From positions 62,001 through 126,000 of the forward strand of contig CBDIBP010000042.1 in assembly GCA_965276955.1 (NCBI GenBank): a DNA stretch of 64,000 nucleotides, read 5' to 3'. The stretch is from JABDEZ01 sp965276955 (GTDB lineage: Bacteria > Bacteroidota > Bacteroidia > Chitinophagales > Chitinophagaceae). Below the pieces are notes generated by a model. That model was not told where the DNA came from. It searched no databases and was given only the letters and a program-made list of their open reading frames with translations. Shown piece by piece: positions 45,673 to 54,113 of this stretch; the first letter of the stretch is position 1, and the number at the start of each line of letters is the position of its first letter. The position numbers and the translations under genes are program-made.

Positions 45673-46349
45673 TTTTAGTTTATATGTTATTGATAATCAA
45701 TGTTTTTTGATTATTCTATGTATTTAGTAAATGCGCTCTTCCCTTAAGCAAAATGCACTTTCACAAGATATTATTGGCATTACACTAAATGCGAACTGTT
45801 TATGGGCTGCAGATCGATGAGATTTGAACTGAAGGATAGCGAAAAGTAAAGGACGCCATCTTTCGGATTTTTTTGATCATCAGGAGAGAGAATGAATTTT
45901 AACCATGCATGTGCTGCTGTTGTAGAACGAATAATGCACCAATCAGCATACAAGGAAAATGTTCTTCTTTTCAAGCGCTTTCGTCAATACCGAGGTCAGC
46001 CCCTATAAAAGCCCAAATATCGTTGTTACTATTACCCACACAAAATTAAACCCCGGTGATCAAAAAAACTTCTGGGCTATCAGTACTCTGGTAGCCCAAT
46101 TTGTTTTTAGGGGATGATTATCACATATTTCCATAAGGCGATTCAATTTTGTTTTTATCTATAGGAATCACCCCCTGTTAATAAGTAATCGATATCCTAC
46201 CCGTTTTAAGCTTCAAATAACCCTAAGCCGAATTATTACGGTTTTATTTTTTCACCCTACAGGAAATTTCTATCATAAACATATTACCGCACATAAAAAG
46301 CCCGGCAGGCACAACACCAACCAAGCTTCAACTAAATATAATTAATATT
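45673..46349. other. 677-bp gap without a convincing gene
   Basis: The plus strand shows a coding-like piece near 45959-46117 (reads NTEVSPYKSPNIVVTITHTK) and the minus strand a 64-codon frame, but neither has family support or clean context. The piece may be a decayed gene tail. A partial match to the palindromic repeat lies at its end (46126-46276). Confidence 0.45.
46126..46276. repeat. Possible degenerate third copy of the palindromic repeat
   Basis: The right end shares cggttttattttttc and ggaaattt with copy 1, in the same order and spacing, and tcacccc resembles the internal gccaccac. The left end is poorly conserved (atttcc only). Low confidence without alignment. Confidence 0.35.
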
Positions 46350-47327
46350 TTACCCTTGTAAATTGAACAAGCTATCCACGAACTCTTCCTTATTAAATAT
46401 CTGCAGATCTTCCATTTTTTCGCCCACACCTATGTACTTCACAGGTATCTTAAATTGGTGCGCTATAGCCAATACCACGCCGCCCTTCGCTGTGCCATCA
46501 AGCTTGGTAATGGCTATTGCGGTAACATCGGTTGCAGCGGTAAACTGGCGGGCCTGCTCTATGGCGTTTTGGCCGGTGCTTCCATCAAGTACAAGTAGTA
46601 CTTCGTGGGGCGCATCGGGCATTTTCTTGCTAATGACGCGGCGTATCTTGCCCAGCTCGTCCATGAGGTATGCTTTGTTGTGCAGACGGCCCGCGGTATC
46701 TATTATCACAATATCGCTTTCGCGGGCTATACCGCTGGCTACAGCATCAAATGCTACCGAGCTGGGGTCGCTGCCCATTTCTTTTTTTACTATAGGCACA
46801 CCTACACGGTCGCTCCATATGGTCAGTTGGTCTACGGCTGCTGCCCTAAAGGTATCTGCAGCGCCCAGCAGTACATTTTTCCCATTCTTTTTAAAGTTGT
46901 GAGCCAGCTTACCTATGGTGGTGGTCTTGCCTACGCCGTTCACACCCACTACCAGTATCACATATGGTTTCTTGTTCTTCGGTATGTCGAACGTCTCGAA
47001 CTCATTGGTTGCAGATGTGGTCAATATGGCCATCATCTCCTCCTGCAGTATGCGGTTCAGTTCCGATGTACCTACGTATTTATCGCGGGCCACCCGCTCT
47101 TCTATTCGCTTGATAATGGCAACTGTAGTGTCTACTCCTACATCGGCGCTCACCAAGGCTTCTTCCACCTGGTCCAGCACCTCTTCATCTACCTTATCCT
47201 TGCCGGCTATGGCCTTGGTTATCTTTGAGAAAAAGCCATCCTTGGTTTTCTTCAACCCCTCGTCCAGCGCCTCTTTTTGCTCTTGCTGCTCTTTGTTTCG
47301 TTTAAAAATTTTATCGAAAAAACCCAT
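46350..47327 (-). CDS. ftsY: Signal recognition particle receptor FtsY
   Basis: A 325-residue GTPase. Helical N domain (about 20-115), then the G domain: G1 GVNGVGKTTTIGK (128-140), DTFRAAAVDQL (158-168), VIIDTAGRLHNK (near 210) and TKLDGTAKGG (near 280). It docks SRP-ribosome complexes at the membrane. The N-terminal basic region is short (KRNKEQQEQKE), as usual in Bacteroidota. It is followed on the same strand direction by no obvious terminator; upstream lies the exosortase pair. Confidence 0.97.
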   Translation of the reverse strand: MGFFDKIFKRNKEQQEQKEALDEGLKKTKDGFFSKITKAIAGKDKVDEEVLDQVEEALVSADVGVDTTVAIIKRIEERVARDKYVGTSELNRILQEEMMAILTTSATNEFETFDIPKNKKPYVILVVGVNGVGKTTTIGKLAHNFKKNGKNVLLGAADTFRAAAVDQLTIWSDRVGVPIVKKEMGSDPSSVAFDAVASGIARESDIVIIDTAGRLHNKAYLMDELGKIRRVISKKMPDAPHEVLLVLDGSTGQNAIEQARQFTAATDVTAIAITKLDGTAKGGVVLAIAHQFKIPVKYIGVGEKMEDLQIFNKEEFVDSLFNLQG

Positions 47328-47428
47328 AGTGCTGTTAGCCGGTTATTGTAATGGTATCGTAAATAATAATGTGCGAAGGTACAGTATTGATAAGGAATAA
47401 TTAATAACGTCCATTGATGGGTATATCA

Positions 47429-47827
47429 TCAGGAAGCGGGGTTGGCGGGTCCCTTCATGCCCTTTAAGGTAGATAATACAAAAATAGCCATGAACGGAAC
47501 AGGCCCGCAAAAGGAGACCCTTATATTGTATATCACATCCATGAAGTCGCTGCCGAACCAGTGGAGTGCCGCATGCAGTGCACCTGTAGCAAATATCAAT
47601 GCGAATACCAGTATGTAGCTAATGAGCCAGAGTTGCTTTGTCCACCTGATGCCACTCTTGGCAAAAGGTATGTAGCCTATGCCCATTACCAATGCCAGCA
47701 GCAGAATGTGGAACAGCTTTCTTCTGCCTTCAGGCACGTTCACTGCTTCACCAAAGAAAAAAATGTCCACTACGCTAATAGCAATAATGAGAACGATGCA
47801 TACCCATGTGCTCCATTTACGCAGCAT
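47429..47827 (-). CDS. Exosortase-associated membrane protein
   Basis: A 132-residue protein with about four membrane helices (residues 6-25, 38-53, 67-87, 105-122). The start ATG overlaps the exosortase stop by 11 bases, so both are translated together. Small membrane partners next to exosortases occur in Bacteroidota (for example with XrtF and XrtX types); this one shows GRRKLFHILLLALVMGIGYIPF but no motif I can assign with certainty. Its role is inferred from position. Confidence 0.65.
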   Translation of the reverse strand: MLRKWSTWVCIVLIIAISVVDIFFFGEAVNVPEGRRKLFHILLLALVMGIGYIPFAKSGIRWTKQLWLISYILVFALIFATGALHAALHWFGSDFMDVIYNIRVSFCGPVPFMAIFVLSTLKGMKGPANPAS

Positions 47828-48353
47828 TTTGCATATACTTTTTACTGTACAGTATCCAAAGGTAAAAAATGACCCCGTAAATGAATATTTTGAAGAGATA
47901 GTGGTGTGCGAAGTCAGCTATTGGGTGGTTATTGTAGAACAAAACTGCCAGCCCAGCGCATCTAAGTATATTGAGCACAGTAATAAGCACCAGGCCTCCA
48001 ATGGCAAACAGCCAAAAGCGTTTACGGGTAGTAGGTATGCACAGCATGAAACCTATGTAGAGTACCAACAGCTCCAGCGCATTGCAAGCTGCGGCTACTA
48101 TTATGGCCTGCTTGCCATTGATGAAAATGGTGGCATTTTGTACAGTGGTATCGGCATAGAAGAAAGTAAGCAACTTATGTGTCCAGAATACTACAAAGTG
48201 TGTCAGTTGCTGGTCGGGGATACCTGTAGGTTTCAGTAACAGATTATATAGCAGCTCCCATATCACAAACAACACTGACGCACGCAGCAGAAAGCGCCTG
48301 AGATTAAGTGGTAGGTCGTAATAAGTTTTTTTAACTTGGGATATCAGATCCAT
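47817..48353 (-). CDS. Exosortase/archaeosortase family membrane protease
   Basis: A 178-residue polytopic protein. The catalytic candidates of the family are present: C90 in AAACNALELLVLY, R131 in VLNILRC and H150 or H151 in DFAHHYLF. Exosortases are thought to recognise a C-terminal tripartite signal on secreted proteins and process or transfer them. The Bacteroidota subtype (XrtX, XrtN or similar) cannot be named with certainty. The ATG at 48353 starts a compact protein; an in-frame start at 48404 would add 17 residues. No protein with a typical exosortase signal is seen in the window. Confidence 0.78.
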   Translation of the reverse strand: MDLISQVKKTYYDLPLNLRRFLLRASVLFVIWELLYNLLLKPTGIPDQQLTHFVVFWTHKLLTFFYADTTVQNATIFINGKQAIIVAAACNALELLVLYIGFMLCIPTTRKRFWLFAIGGLVLITVLNILRCAGLAVLFYNNHPIADFAHHYLFKIFIYGVIFYLWILYSKKYMQNAA

Positions 48354-48436
48354 GGAGGCTGCTAACTTATGCAAATATATGCCTAAGAAGTATAATTGCC
48401 GCAAACACGATGATAAATGACCCTAATCAGGTAGAA

Positions 48437-48469
48437 TATAAAGGGCCAGAAAATATCCGGCCCTTTATA
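48437..48469 (-). terminator. Hairpin at the end of icd
   Basis: Perfect 11-base arms tataaagggcc and ggccctttata around an 11-base loop, beginning four bases after the icd stop on the minus strand. Confidence 0.75.
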
Positions 48470-48472
48470 CTA

Positions 48473-49702
48473 TTATTTGTTCAGTTTCTTTTTCAGATTT
48501 TCATCCAGTGCATCCAGGAATTCGTCTGTATACAGGTAGTCGGTACCGTGAGCGACGTTGTTGCCGCTAACGCAAACTGCAAGATCCTTGGTCATCTTGC
48601 CGCTTTCTACGGTCTCAATGCATACTTGCTCCAGCGCTTCGCAGAAGTCTATAAGCTCCTGGTTGTTATCCAGCTTGCCCCTGAAGGCCAGTCCACGTGT
48701 CCATGCAAAGATGGATGCGATAGGATTGGTAGATGTTGGACGGCCTTTCTGGTACTCACGGTAGTGGCGGGTCACAGTACCATGTGCAGCTTCTGCTTCC
48801 ATGGTCTGGCCATCGGGAGTGATGAGTACTGAGGTCATGAGGCCCAGAGAACCAAAACCCTGTGCTACTGTATCGCTTTGTACATCGCCATCGTAGTTCT
48901 TACATGCCCATACAAAGTTGCCATTCCATTTCAAGGCGCTGGCTACCATGTCGTCTATCAGGCGGTGCTCGTAAGTGATACCGGCAGCTTCATATGCAGT
49001 TTTGAACTCGGTTTCGTAGATGTTCTGGAAAATATCCTTAAAGCGGCCATCATATTTTTTTAGGATGGTGTTCTTCGAAGAGAAGTACAGCGGCCATTTT
49101 TTAGACAATGCCATGTTGAAGCAAGAACGTGCAAAGCCTATGATAGATTCATCGGTATTGTACATAGCCAGCGCCACGCCATCACCTTTAAAATCATATA
49201 CCACATGCTCTATCACTTGTCCGTCCTCACCTTCAAATTTGATGGTCAGTTTGCCTTTGCCCTTCGTTACCATATCGGTAGCGCGGTATTGGTCGCCGAA
49301 TGCGTGGCGGCCTATCATGATAGGTGCGGTCCAGTTAGGCACCAGTCGTGGAATGTTATTGATAACAATAGGCTCGCGGAACACGGTACCATCCAGTATG
49401 TTGCGGATAGTGCCGTTAGGGCTTTTCCACATCTGTTTCAGGTTAAATTCCTTTACGCGTGCTTCATCAGGGGTAATGGTAGCACACTTTATACCTACAC
49501 CATATTGTTTTATGGCGTTGGCCGCATCTACGGTCACCTGGTCATCGGTAGCGTCACGATACTCCATGCCCAGGTCATAATATTTAATGTCTACCTCCAG
49601 GTAGGGGAGTATCAGTTTGTCTTTAATGTACTTCCATATCACACGGGTCATTTCATCTCCGTCCAGTTCTACTACGGGGTTTGCTACTTTGATCTTAGCC
49701 AT
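48473..49702 (-). CDS. icd: NADP-dependent isocitrate dehydrogenase
   Basis: A 409-residue homodimer-type enzyme converting isocitrate to 2-oxoglutarate in the TCA cycle with NADPH. Diagnostic motifs: VVELDGDEMTRVIW at the start, SPNGTIRNILDGTVFREPI, RHAFGDQYRATD, IDDMVASALKW and TDGQTMEAEAAHGTVTRHY-type sequence near residue 300, then NPIASIFAWTRGL. This is the eukaryote-like form common in Bacteroidota. Complete and normal in length. A hairpin follows its stop. Confidence 0.97.
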   Translation of the reverse strand: MAKIKVANPVVELDGDEMTRVIWKYIKDKLILPYLEVDIKYYDLGMEYRDATDDQVTVDAANAIKQYGVGIKCATITPDEARVKEFNLKQMWKSPNGTIRNILDGTVFREPIVINNIPRLVPNWTAPIMIGRHAFGDQYRATDMVTKGKGKLTIKFEGEDGQVIEHVVYDFKGDGVALAMYNTDESIIGFARSCFNMALSKKWPLYFSSKNTILKKYDGRFKDIFQNIYETEFKTAYEAAGITYEHRLIDDMVASALKWNGNFVWACKNYDGDVQSDTVAQGFGSLGLMTSVLITPDGQTMEAEAAHGTVTRHYREYQKGRPTSTNPIASIFAWTRGLAFRGKLDNNQELIDFCEALEQVCIETVESGKMTKDLAVCVSGNNVAHGTDYLYTDEFLDALDENLKKKLNK

Positions 49703-49903
49703 GAAAATGTGTATTTTTTAAGGTTAAATGTTTTGATCGACAAAATATCGGAATGGCAATGTTTGCTGCATCGTTCCTTATTTATGCGCAAAAGTAATGA
49801 GTTTAGAACATAAAGCTAAGTTTTGCTGTTAATGTCCCTATAGAGCAAATTTTTAAGGAGATATCATTATAAAATATTATTTTTCATCATCAAACCTTAC
49901 GTC

Positions 49904-50185
49904 ATGAAAGCGATCTGGAATAATGAAGTACTTGCGGAAAGCAACAACACTATAGTAGTGGAGAATAACCATTATTTTCCACCAGACTCTATAAAGAAAG
50001 AGTTTTTCAAACCATCCGCCACCCATACTACTTGCCCCTGGAAAGGCGTTGCTTCCTATTACTCGCTGGATGTGAATGGAAGTGAGAATAAAGATGCGGC
50101 ATGGTATTATCCTGTTGCTAAAGATGCGGCAAAGAATATAGAGCAATATGTTGCTTTTTGGAAAGGGGTAAGCATTACCAGCTAA
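49904..50185 (+). CDS. DUF427 protein
   Basis: A 93-residue cytoplasmic protein with the DUF427 core: VLAESNNTIVVENNHYFPPDS, then CPWKGVASYYSL and AAWYYPVAKDAAKNI. The family is small, beta-rich and of unknown function. It opens the six-gene run that ends with egtD: the next gene starts 9 bases after its stop. Confidence 0.9.
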   Translation: MKAIWNNEVLAESNNTIVVENNHYFPPDSIKKEFFKPSATHTTCPWKGVASYYSLDVNGSENKDAAWYYPVAKDAAKNIEQYVAFWKGVSITS

Positions 50186-50194
50186 AACTTATGT

Positions 50195-51580
50195 ATGACG
50201 GAACAGTATGACGCAATAATAATCGGCTCTGGCCAGGCCGGTACGCCATTAGCCAGGCGGTTGGCAAATGCCGGGTGGAAGGTAGCTATCATAGAAAAGA
50301 AATGGCCCGGCGGCACTTGCGTGAACGTGGGGTGCACCCCTACAAAAACCATGGTAGCATCGGCAAAGATGGCTTACCAGGCCAGGCGCAGCAGCGAGTA
50401 TGGTATACAGGTAAGCGATGTAGCTGTAGATATGCCCGCGATAAAAGACCGCAAAGATAGCGTGGTCAGTAAGTCGCGGCATGGGTCGGAGAAGAGTCTG
50501 ACGACCATACCGGGCTTGGAGCTGATACACGGCGAAGCCGCCTTCACAGATAACAAGGTGGTTGCTATGCAACTTAACGATGGTGGTGAACGCACGCTAA
50601 CCGCCGAGCATATTTTTATCAATACCGGTGCACAGCCGGTCATCCCCGATATTCCCGGAATAAAGGACATAGCCTACCTGACCTCTGAGACGATCATGGA
50701 ATTAGATACCGTACCTGAGCACTTACTGATAATAGGTGCCGGGTATATAGCTATGGAGTTTGGGCAAATGTTCAGGCGGTTTGGTAGTAAGGTCACCATA
50801 CTGGAACATGCAAAACGGCTGCTGATGAAGGAAGACGAAGATATTGCCCAGGCTGTATTGAAAATATTTACCGATGAGACCATAGCCGTGCATACCGACA
50901 GCGAGGTGCAAAAGATAAGTAAGGAGAAGGACGGCATTGAGGTAACTGTAAAAGTGGCCGGCAACGAGAGGCAAATAAGTTGCACCCATGTATTAGTGGC
51001 TACAGGGCGTGCACCACAAACAAATGACCTGGGATTGGACAAAACCAATATTATAAAAGACGATAAAGGGAACATAAAGGTGAACGACAAGCTTGAAACT
51101 GCGGTGCCAGGTGTATATGCACTGGGCGATGTGAAGGGTGGGCCTGCATTTACCCATATATCCTACAACGACTATATAGTGGTATGCAAGAATATACTGG
51201 ACGGGAAGGATGTAAGCATTGCAGGCAGGCAGGTGCCTTATTGCATGTTCACCGACCCTGAATTGGGCAGGGTGGGGATGACCGAGCAGGAGGCGCGCCA
51301 AAAGGGATTGAATATAAAAGTAGCCACATTGCCTATGGCGCATGTGGCCAGGGGTATAGAGACCGGTGAAACAAGGGGACTTATGAAAGCCGTGGTAGAT
51401 GCTGACACTAAACAAATATTAGGCGCGGCCATACTGGGCGCGCAAGGTGGTGAAATAATGTGCGTATTACAAATGGCCATGATGGGCGGTATCGACTATG
51501 AAACTATAAGGGAGAATGTTTTTGCGCACCCTACCTTTAGTGAGTCGTTGAACAATTTGTTTATGACACTTGATAAATAA
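50195..51580 (+). CDS. Class I pyridine nucleotide-disulfide oxidoreductase (MerA/Gor-like)
   Basis: A 461-residue flavoprotein. FAD motif GSGQAGTPLA (11-20), redox-active cysteines C42 and C47 in TCVNVGCTPTK, NAD(P) motif GAGYIAMEFGQMF, central ALGDVKGGPAFTH, and dimer-domain HPTFSESLNNLF near the C-terminus. The subfamily is mercuric-reductase-like without an N-terminal metal-binding domain. The substrate disulfide is unknown. Its place between DUF427 and an ergothioneine transporter/biosynthesis set suggests it may reduce ergothioneine disulfide or a related thiol; that is inference from context only. The stop overlaps the next start (TAATG). Confidence 0.92.
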   Translation: MTEQYDAIIIGSGQAGTPLARRLANAGWKVAIIEKKWPGGTCVNVGCTPTKTMVASAKMAYQARRSSEYGIQVSDVAVDMPAIKDRKDSVVSKSRHGSEKSLTTIPGLELIHGEAAFTDNKVVAMQLNDGGERTLTAEHIFINTGAQPVIPDIPGIKDIAYLTSETIMELDTVPEHLLIIGAGYIAMEFGQMFRRFGSKVTILEHAKRLLMKEDEDIAQAVLKIFTDETIAVHTDSEVQKISKEKDGIEVTVKVAGNERQISCTHVLVATGRAPQTNDLGLDKTNIIKDDKGNIKVNDKLETAVPGVYALGDVKGGPAFTHISYNDYIVVCKNILDGKDVSIAGRQVPYCMFTDPELGRVGMTEQEARQKGLNIKVATLPMAHVARGIETGETRGLMKAVVDADTKQILGAAILGAQGGEIMCVLQMAMMGGIDYETIRENVFAHPTFSESLNNLFMTLDK

Positions 51581-52548
51581 TGCCGATGTTGGTCGTTGAG
51601 CAGGTAACGAAAAAGTTTGATGATACACTTGCTGTAGATGGCATTTCGTTTTCTGTGGCAGAGGGGGAGAACCTGGTGTTGCTGGGTACCAGCGGCTGCG
51701 GCAAGACAACAACATTGCGTATGCTCAACCGGCTGATACCTCCTACATCAGGAAGGGTGCAGATAAACGGGAAAGATGTGGGGCAGGAAGATGAGGTGCG
51801 GCTACGGCGCGGCATAGGCTATGTGTTGCAGAACAATAGTTTGTTCCCGCACTATACCGTTGCTGAGAATATAGCTACTATACCTCGCTTGCTCTATTGG
51901 GATAAGAATAAGATAGATGGCAGGGTGAACGAATTGCTGGAAAAGCTGCGGCTGGACCCGGCCACATACCTGCATAAATACCCCGCACAGTTAAGCGGCG
52001 GCCAACAACAACGGGTAAACATAGCCCGTGCGCTGGCAGCCAACCCACCATTATTATTAATGGATGAACCCTTTGGCGCTTTAGATACCGTGACCCGTAC
52101 TAACATTCGCAAGGAATTCAAAGATCTTGATGAGTTCAGGAAGAAGACCATTGTTATGGTGACCCATGATGTACAGGAAGCTTTTGAATTGGGCGATAGG
52201 ATATGCCTGATGGATAAAGGAAAGATAATGCAGATAGGCACGCCGGGGGAATTGCTGAATAACCCTGTAAATGACTTTGTAGCGCATTTTTTTGAAGAAC
52301 AAAAATTACAACTCACCTTGCAGACGACCATACTAAGAGAGCTGTGGGGTAAGCTGCCGGAGGAAAATGGCGCAAATTCACATATGGGAATTAGTGCAAA
52401 CTCAACCTTGTGGGCAGCAATGCAACAGTTGGATAGGACCAAAGGAACAGGTGCTACTTTAGCGATAAACAATGACGGTGAGATAAAGAATGTTTCGTGG
52501 GAAGGGGTAATGAACGCGTACAGCGTGTATAAAAACAGAAGAGATTAA
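51580..52548 (+). CDS. Osmoprotectant/ergothioneine-type ABC transporter ATPase
   Basis: A 322-residue ATPase with Walker A LGTSGCGKTTTLRML, Q-loop VLQNNSLFPH, signature LSGGQQQRVNIARAL and Walker B LLLMDEPFGALD. It matches the OpuCA/ProV-like group. The C-terminal ~60 residues (ANSTLWAAMQQLDR...) look like one shortened CBS-like unit rather than the tandem pair of OpuCA. Start and stop overlap both neighbours (TAATG on each side). In EgtUV importers the equivalent ATPase is EgtV, so this is the likely counterpart here. Confidence 0.9.
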   Translation: MPMLVVEQVTKKFDDTLAVDGISFSVAEGENLVLLGTSGCGKTTTLRMLNRLIPPTSGRVQINGKDVGQEDEVRLRRGIGYVLQNNSLFPHYTVAENIATIPRLLYWDKNKIDGRVNELLEKLRLDPATYLHKYPAQLSGGQQQRVNIARALAANPPLLLMDEPFGALDTVTRTNIRKEFKDLDEFRKKTIVMVTHDVQEAFELGDRICLMDKGKIMQIGTPGELLNNPVNDFVAHFFEEQKLQLTLQTTILRELWGKLPEENGANSHMGISANSTLWAAMQQLDRTKGTGATLAINNDGEIKNVSWEGVMNAYSVYKNRRD

Positions 52549-54113
52549 TGCCTGTATCACAAGGTTTTTGGGAGTTCGTCGTCCAGCAAAGCGATAAATT
52601 GCTGGAGCAAACCCTTACGCATATAGGGCTCACCTTCGTTTCTCTATTCCTGTCCATACTTATTGGTGTACCCCTCGGCATCTTCATTGCTGAAAAAAGA
52701 AAGTTCTCCAATATCGTTCTGGGAGTGGCCAACGTACTGCAAACCATACCCAGCATAGCATTGCTTGGGTTCATGATACCCATACTGGGCATAGGCCCGG
52801 TGCCTGCCATTACTGCTCTTTTCCTCTATGCTTTACTGCCTGTTATCCGCAACACATATACAGGTATTACCGGGGTCGATGTTGCAATAAAAGAGGCCGC
52901 TAAAGGTATGGGTATGAGTTACTGGCAGCGGCTGGTAAAAGTAGAGATACCACTTGCCATGCCTGTGATACTGGCCGGCATACGTACCGCCACTGTTATA
53001 AATGTAGGGGTGGCCACACTTGCAGCATACATAGGCGCAGGTGGGCTGGGCGAGTTCATATTCGGGGGCATAGCGCTTAACAATACCAATATGCTGCTTG
53101 CCGGTGCTATACCCGCGGCGCTCCTGGCTATATTGTTCGATCTTATACTATCCCGGTTGCAGCACCTGAATGTGAGGAAGTGGAAAACAGGTATGGCTGT
53201 GCTCCCCATTGCTGTGCTGGTTTTGTCCTCTTTCTATATTATACCACGCGAAACGGGGAGCAAGTTGTTGGCAGGTTTTACTCCGGAATTTATGGGCCGT
53301 ACCGATGGCTACCTGGGGCTGAAGGCAAAATATGGGCTAAAAATGCGCACCGTGGTCATCAGCGATGCCGTAATGTACAAAGCGCTTTATGAGAAGAAAA
53401 TAGATGTAGTAAGTGGCTACAGCACAGATGGCAGGCTAAAAGCCTACGATCTGATAACACTTACTGATGATAAAGGCATCTTTCCGCCATATTATGCGGC
53501 ACCGATAGTAAGGACACAAGTGTTAGAGAAGTACCCCGAACTGGAGCCCGTGCTCAATATGCTGGCCGGAATCATCAATGATTCCATTATGACCGAACTG
53601 AATTACAGGGCCGACTATTTGAAACAAGCACCTGAAAAAATAGCAGCCGACTTCCTTATGGCCCATCATTTGTGGCACCAGCCATTGGGTGGCGGGCAGG
53701 GGAGCGTGCGTATTGGGACTAAAATATTTACTGAGCAGTATATATTAGGTCAGATGTACACCATGCTTATAAAAGGCTACACACATCTTGATGTGGTGAA
53801 CAAGGCCGGGTTAGGAGGCACCAAAATATGCTTTGAAGCCTTGCAAAATAACCAGGTGGATATGTACCCCGAATATACGGGCACGGGTTTGTTAGTGATC
53901 TTGCAACCGGACGAAAAAACAGTAAAACAGCTTGGTGCTGATAAGAATAAAGTATACAAGTTTGTGGCAGATGGTTTTAAGAAGAACTATGATTTGAAAT
54001 GGCTGAAACCTATTGGTTTTAATAATGCCTATGCATTAATGATGCGCAGGCAACAATCTGATATACTACATGTTAGAACAATTACCGACCTCACACACCG
54101 TGTCGCAGAATAA
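52548..54113 (+). CDS. ABC permease fused to a circularly permuted binding domain (EgtU/OpuB-like)
   Basis: A 521-residue fusion. Residues ~15-208 are a five-to-six helix permease with the conserved IKEAAKGMGMSYWQRLVKVEIP loop; 214-233 is a further helix. The rest is an OpuCC-type binding protein in unusual order. Residues 237-370 carry the normal C-terminal half (FTPEFMGRTDGY, YSTDGRLKAYDL, TDDKGIFPPYYAAP). After a linker (371-385), residues 386-521 carry the normal N-terminal half (IGTKIFTEQYILGQM, YPEYTGTGLL, NNAYALMM, TITDL). The usual order is reversed. Its ligand is inferred to be ergothioneine, or a betaine relative, from the adjoining egtB and egtD. egtB overlaps its 3' end by 44 bases. 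Confidence 0.88.
   Translation: MPVSQGFWEFVVQQSDKLLEQTLTHIGLTFVSLFLSILIGVPLGIFIAEKRKFSNIVLGVANVLQTIPSIALLGFMIPILGIGPVPAITALFLYALLPVIRNTYTGITGVDVAIKEAAKGMGMSYWQRLVKVEIPLAMPVILAGIRTATVINVGVATLAAYIGAGGLGEFIFGGIALNNTNMLLAGAIPAALLAILFDLILSRLQHLNVRKWKTGMAVLPIAVLVLSSFYIIPRETGSKLLAGFTPEFMGRTDGYLGLKAKYGLKMRTVVISDAVMYKALYEKKIDVVSGYSTDGRLKAYDLITLTDDKGIFPPYYAAPIVRTQVLEKYPELEPVLNMLAGIINDSIMTELNYRADYLKQAPEKIAADFLMAHHLWHQPLGGGQGSVRIGTKIFTEQYILGQMYTMLIKGYTHLDVVNKAGLGGTKICFEALQNNQVDMYPEYTGTGLLVILQPDEKTVKQLGADKNKVYKFVADGFKKNYDLKWLKPIGFNNAYALMMRRQQSDILHVRTITDLTHRVAE

Noticed and set aside
45780..45974. 64-codon minus-strand frame in the gap before ftsY
   Set aside because: No family, no promoter or neighbour relation; overlaps another weak coding-like piece on the other strand.
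46605..47228. Plus-strand frame across ftsY
   Set aside because: Opposite essential GTPase motifs; shadow frame.
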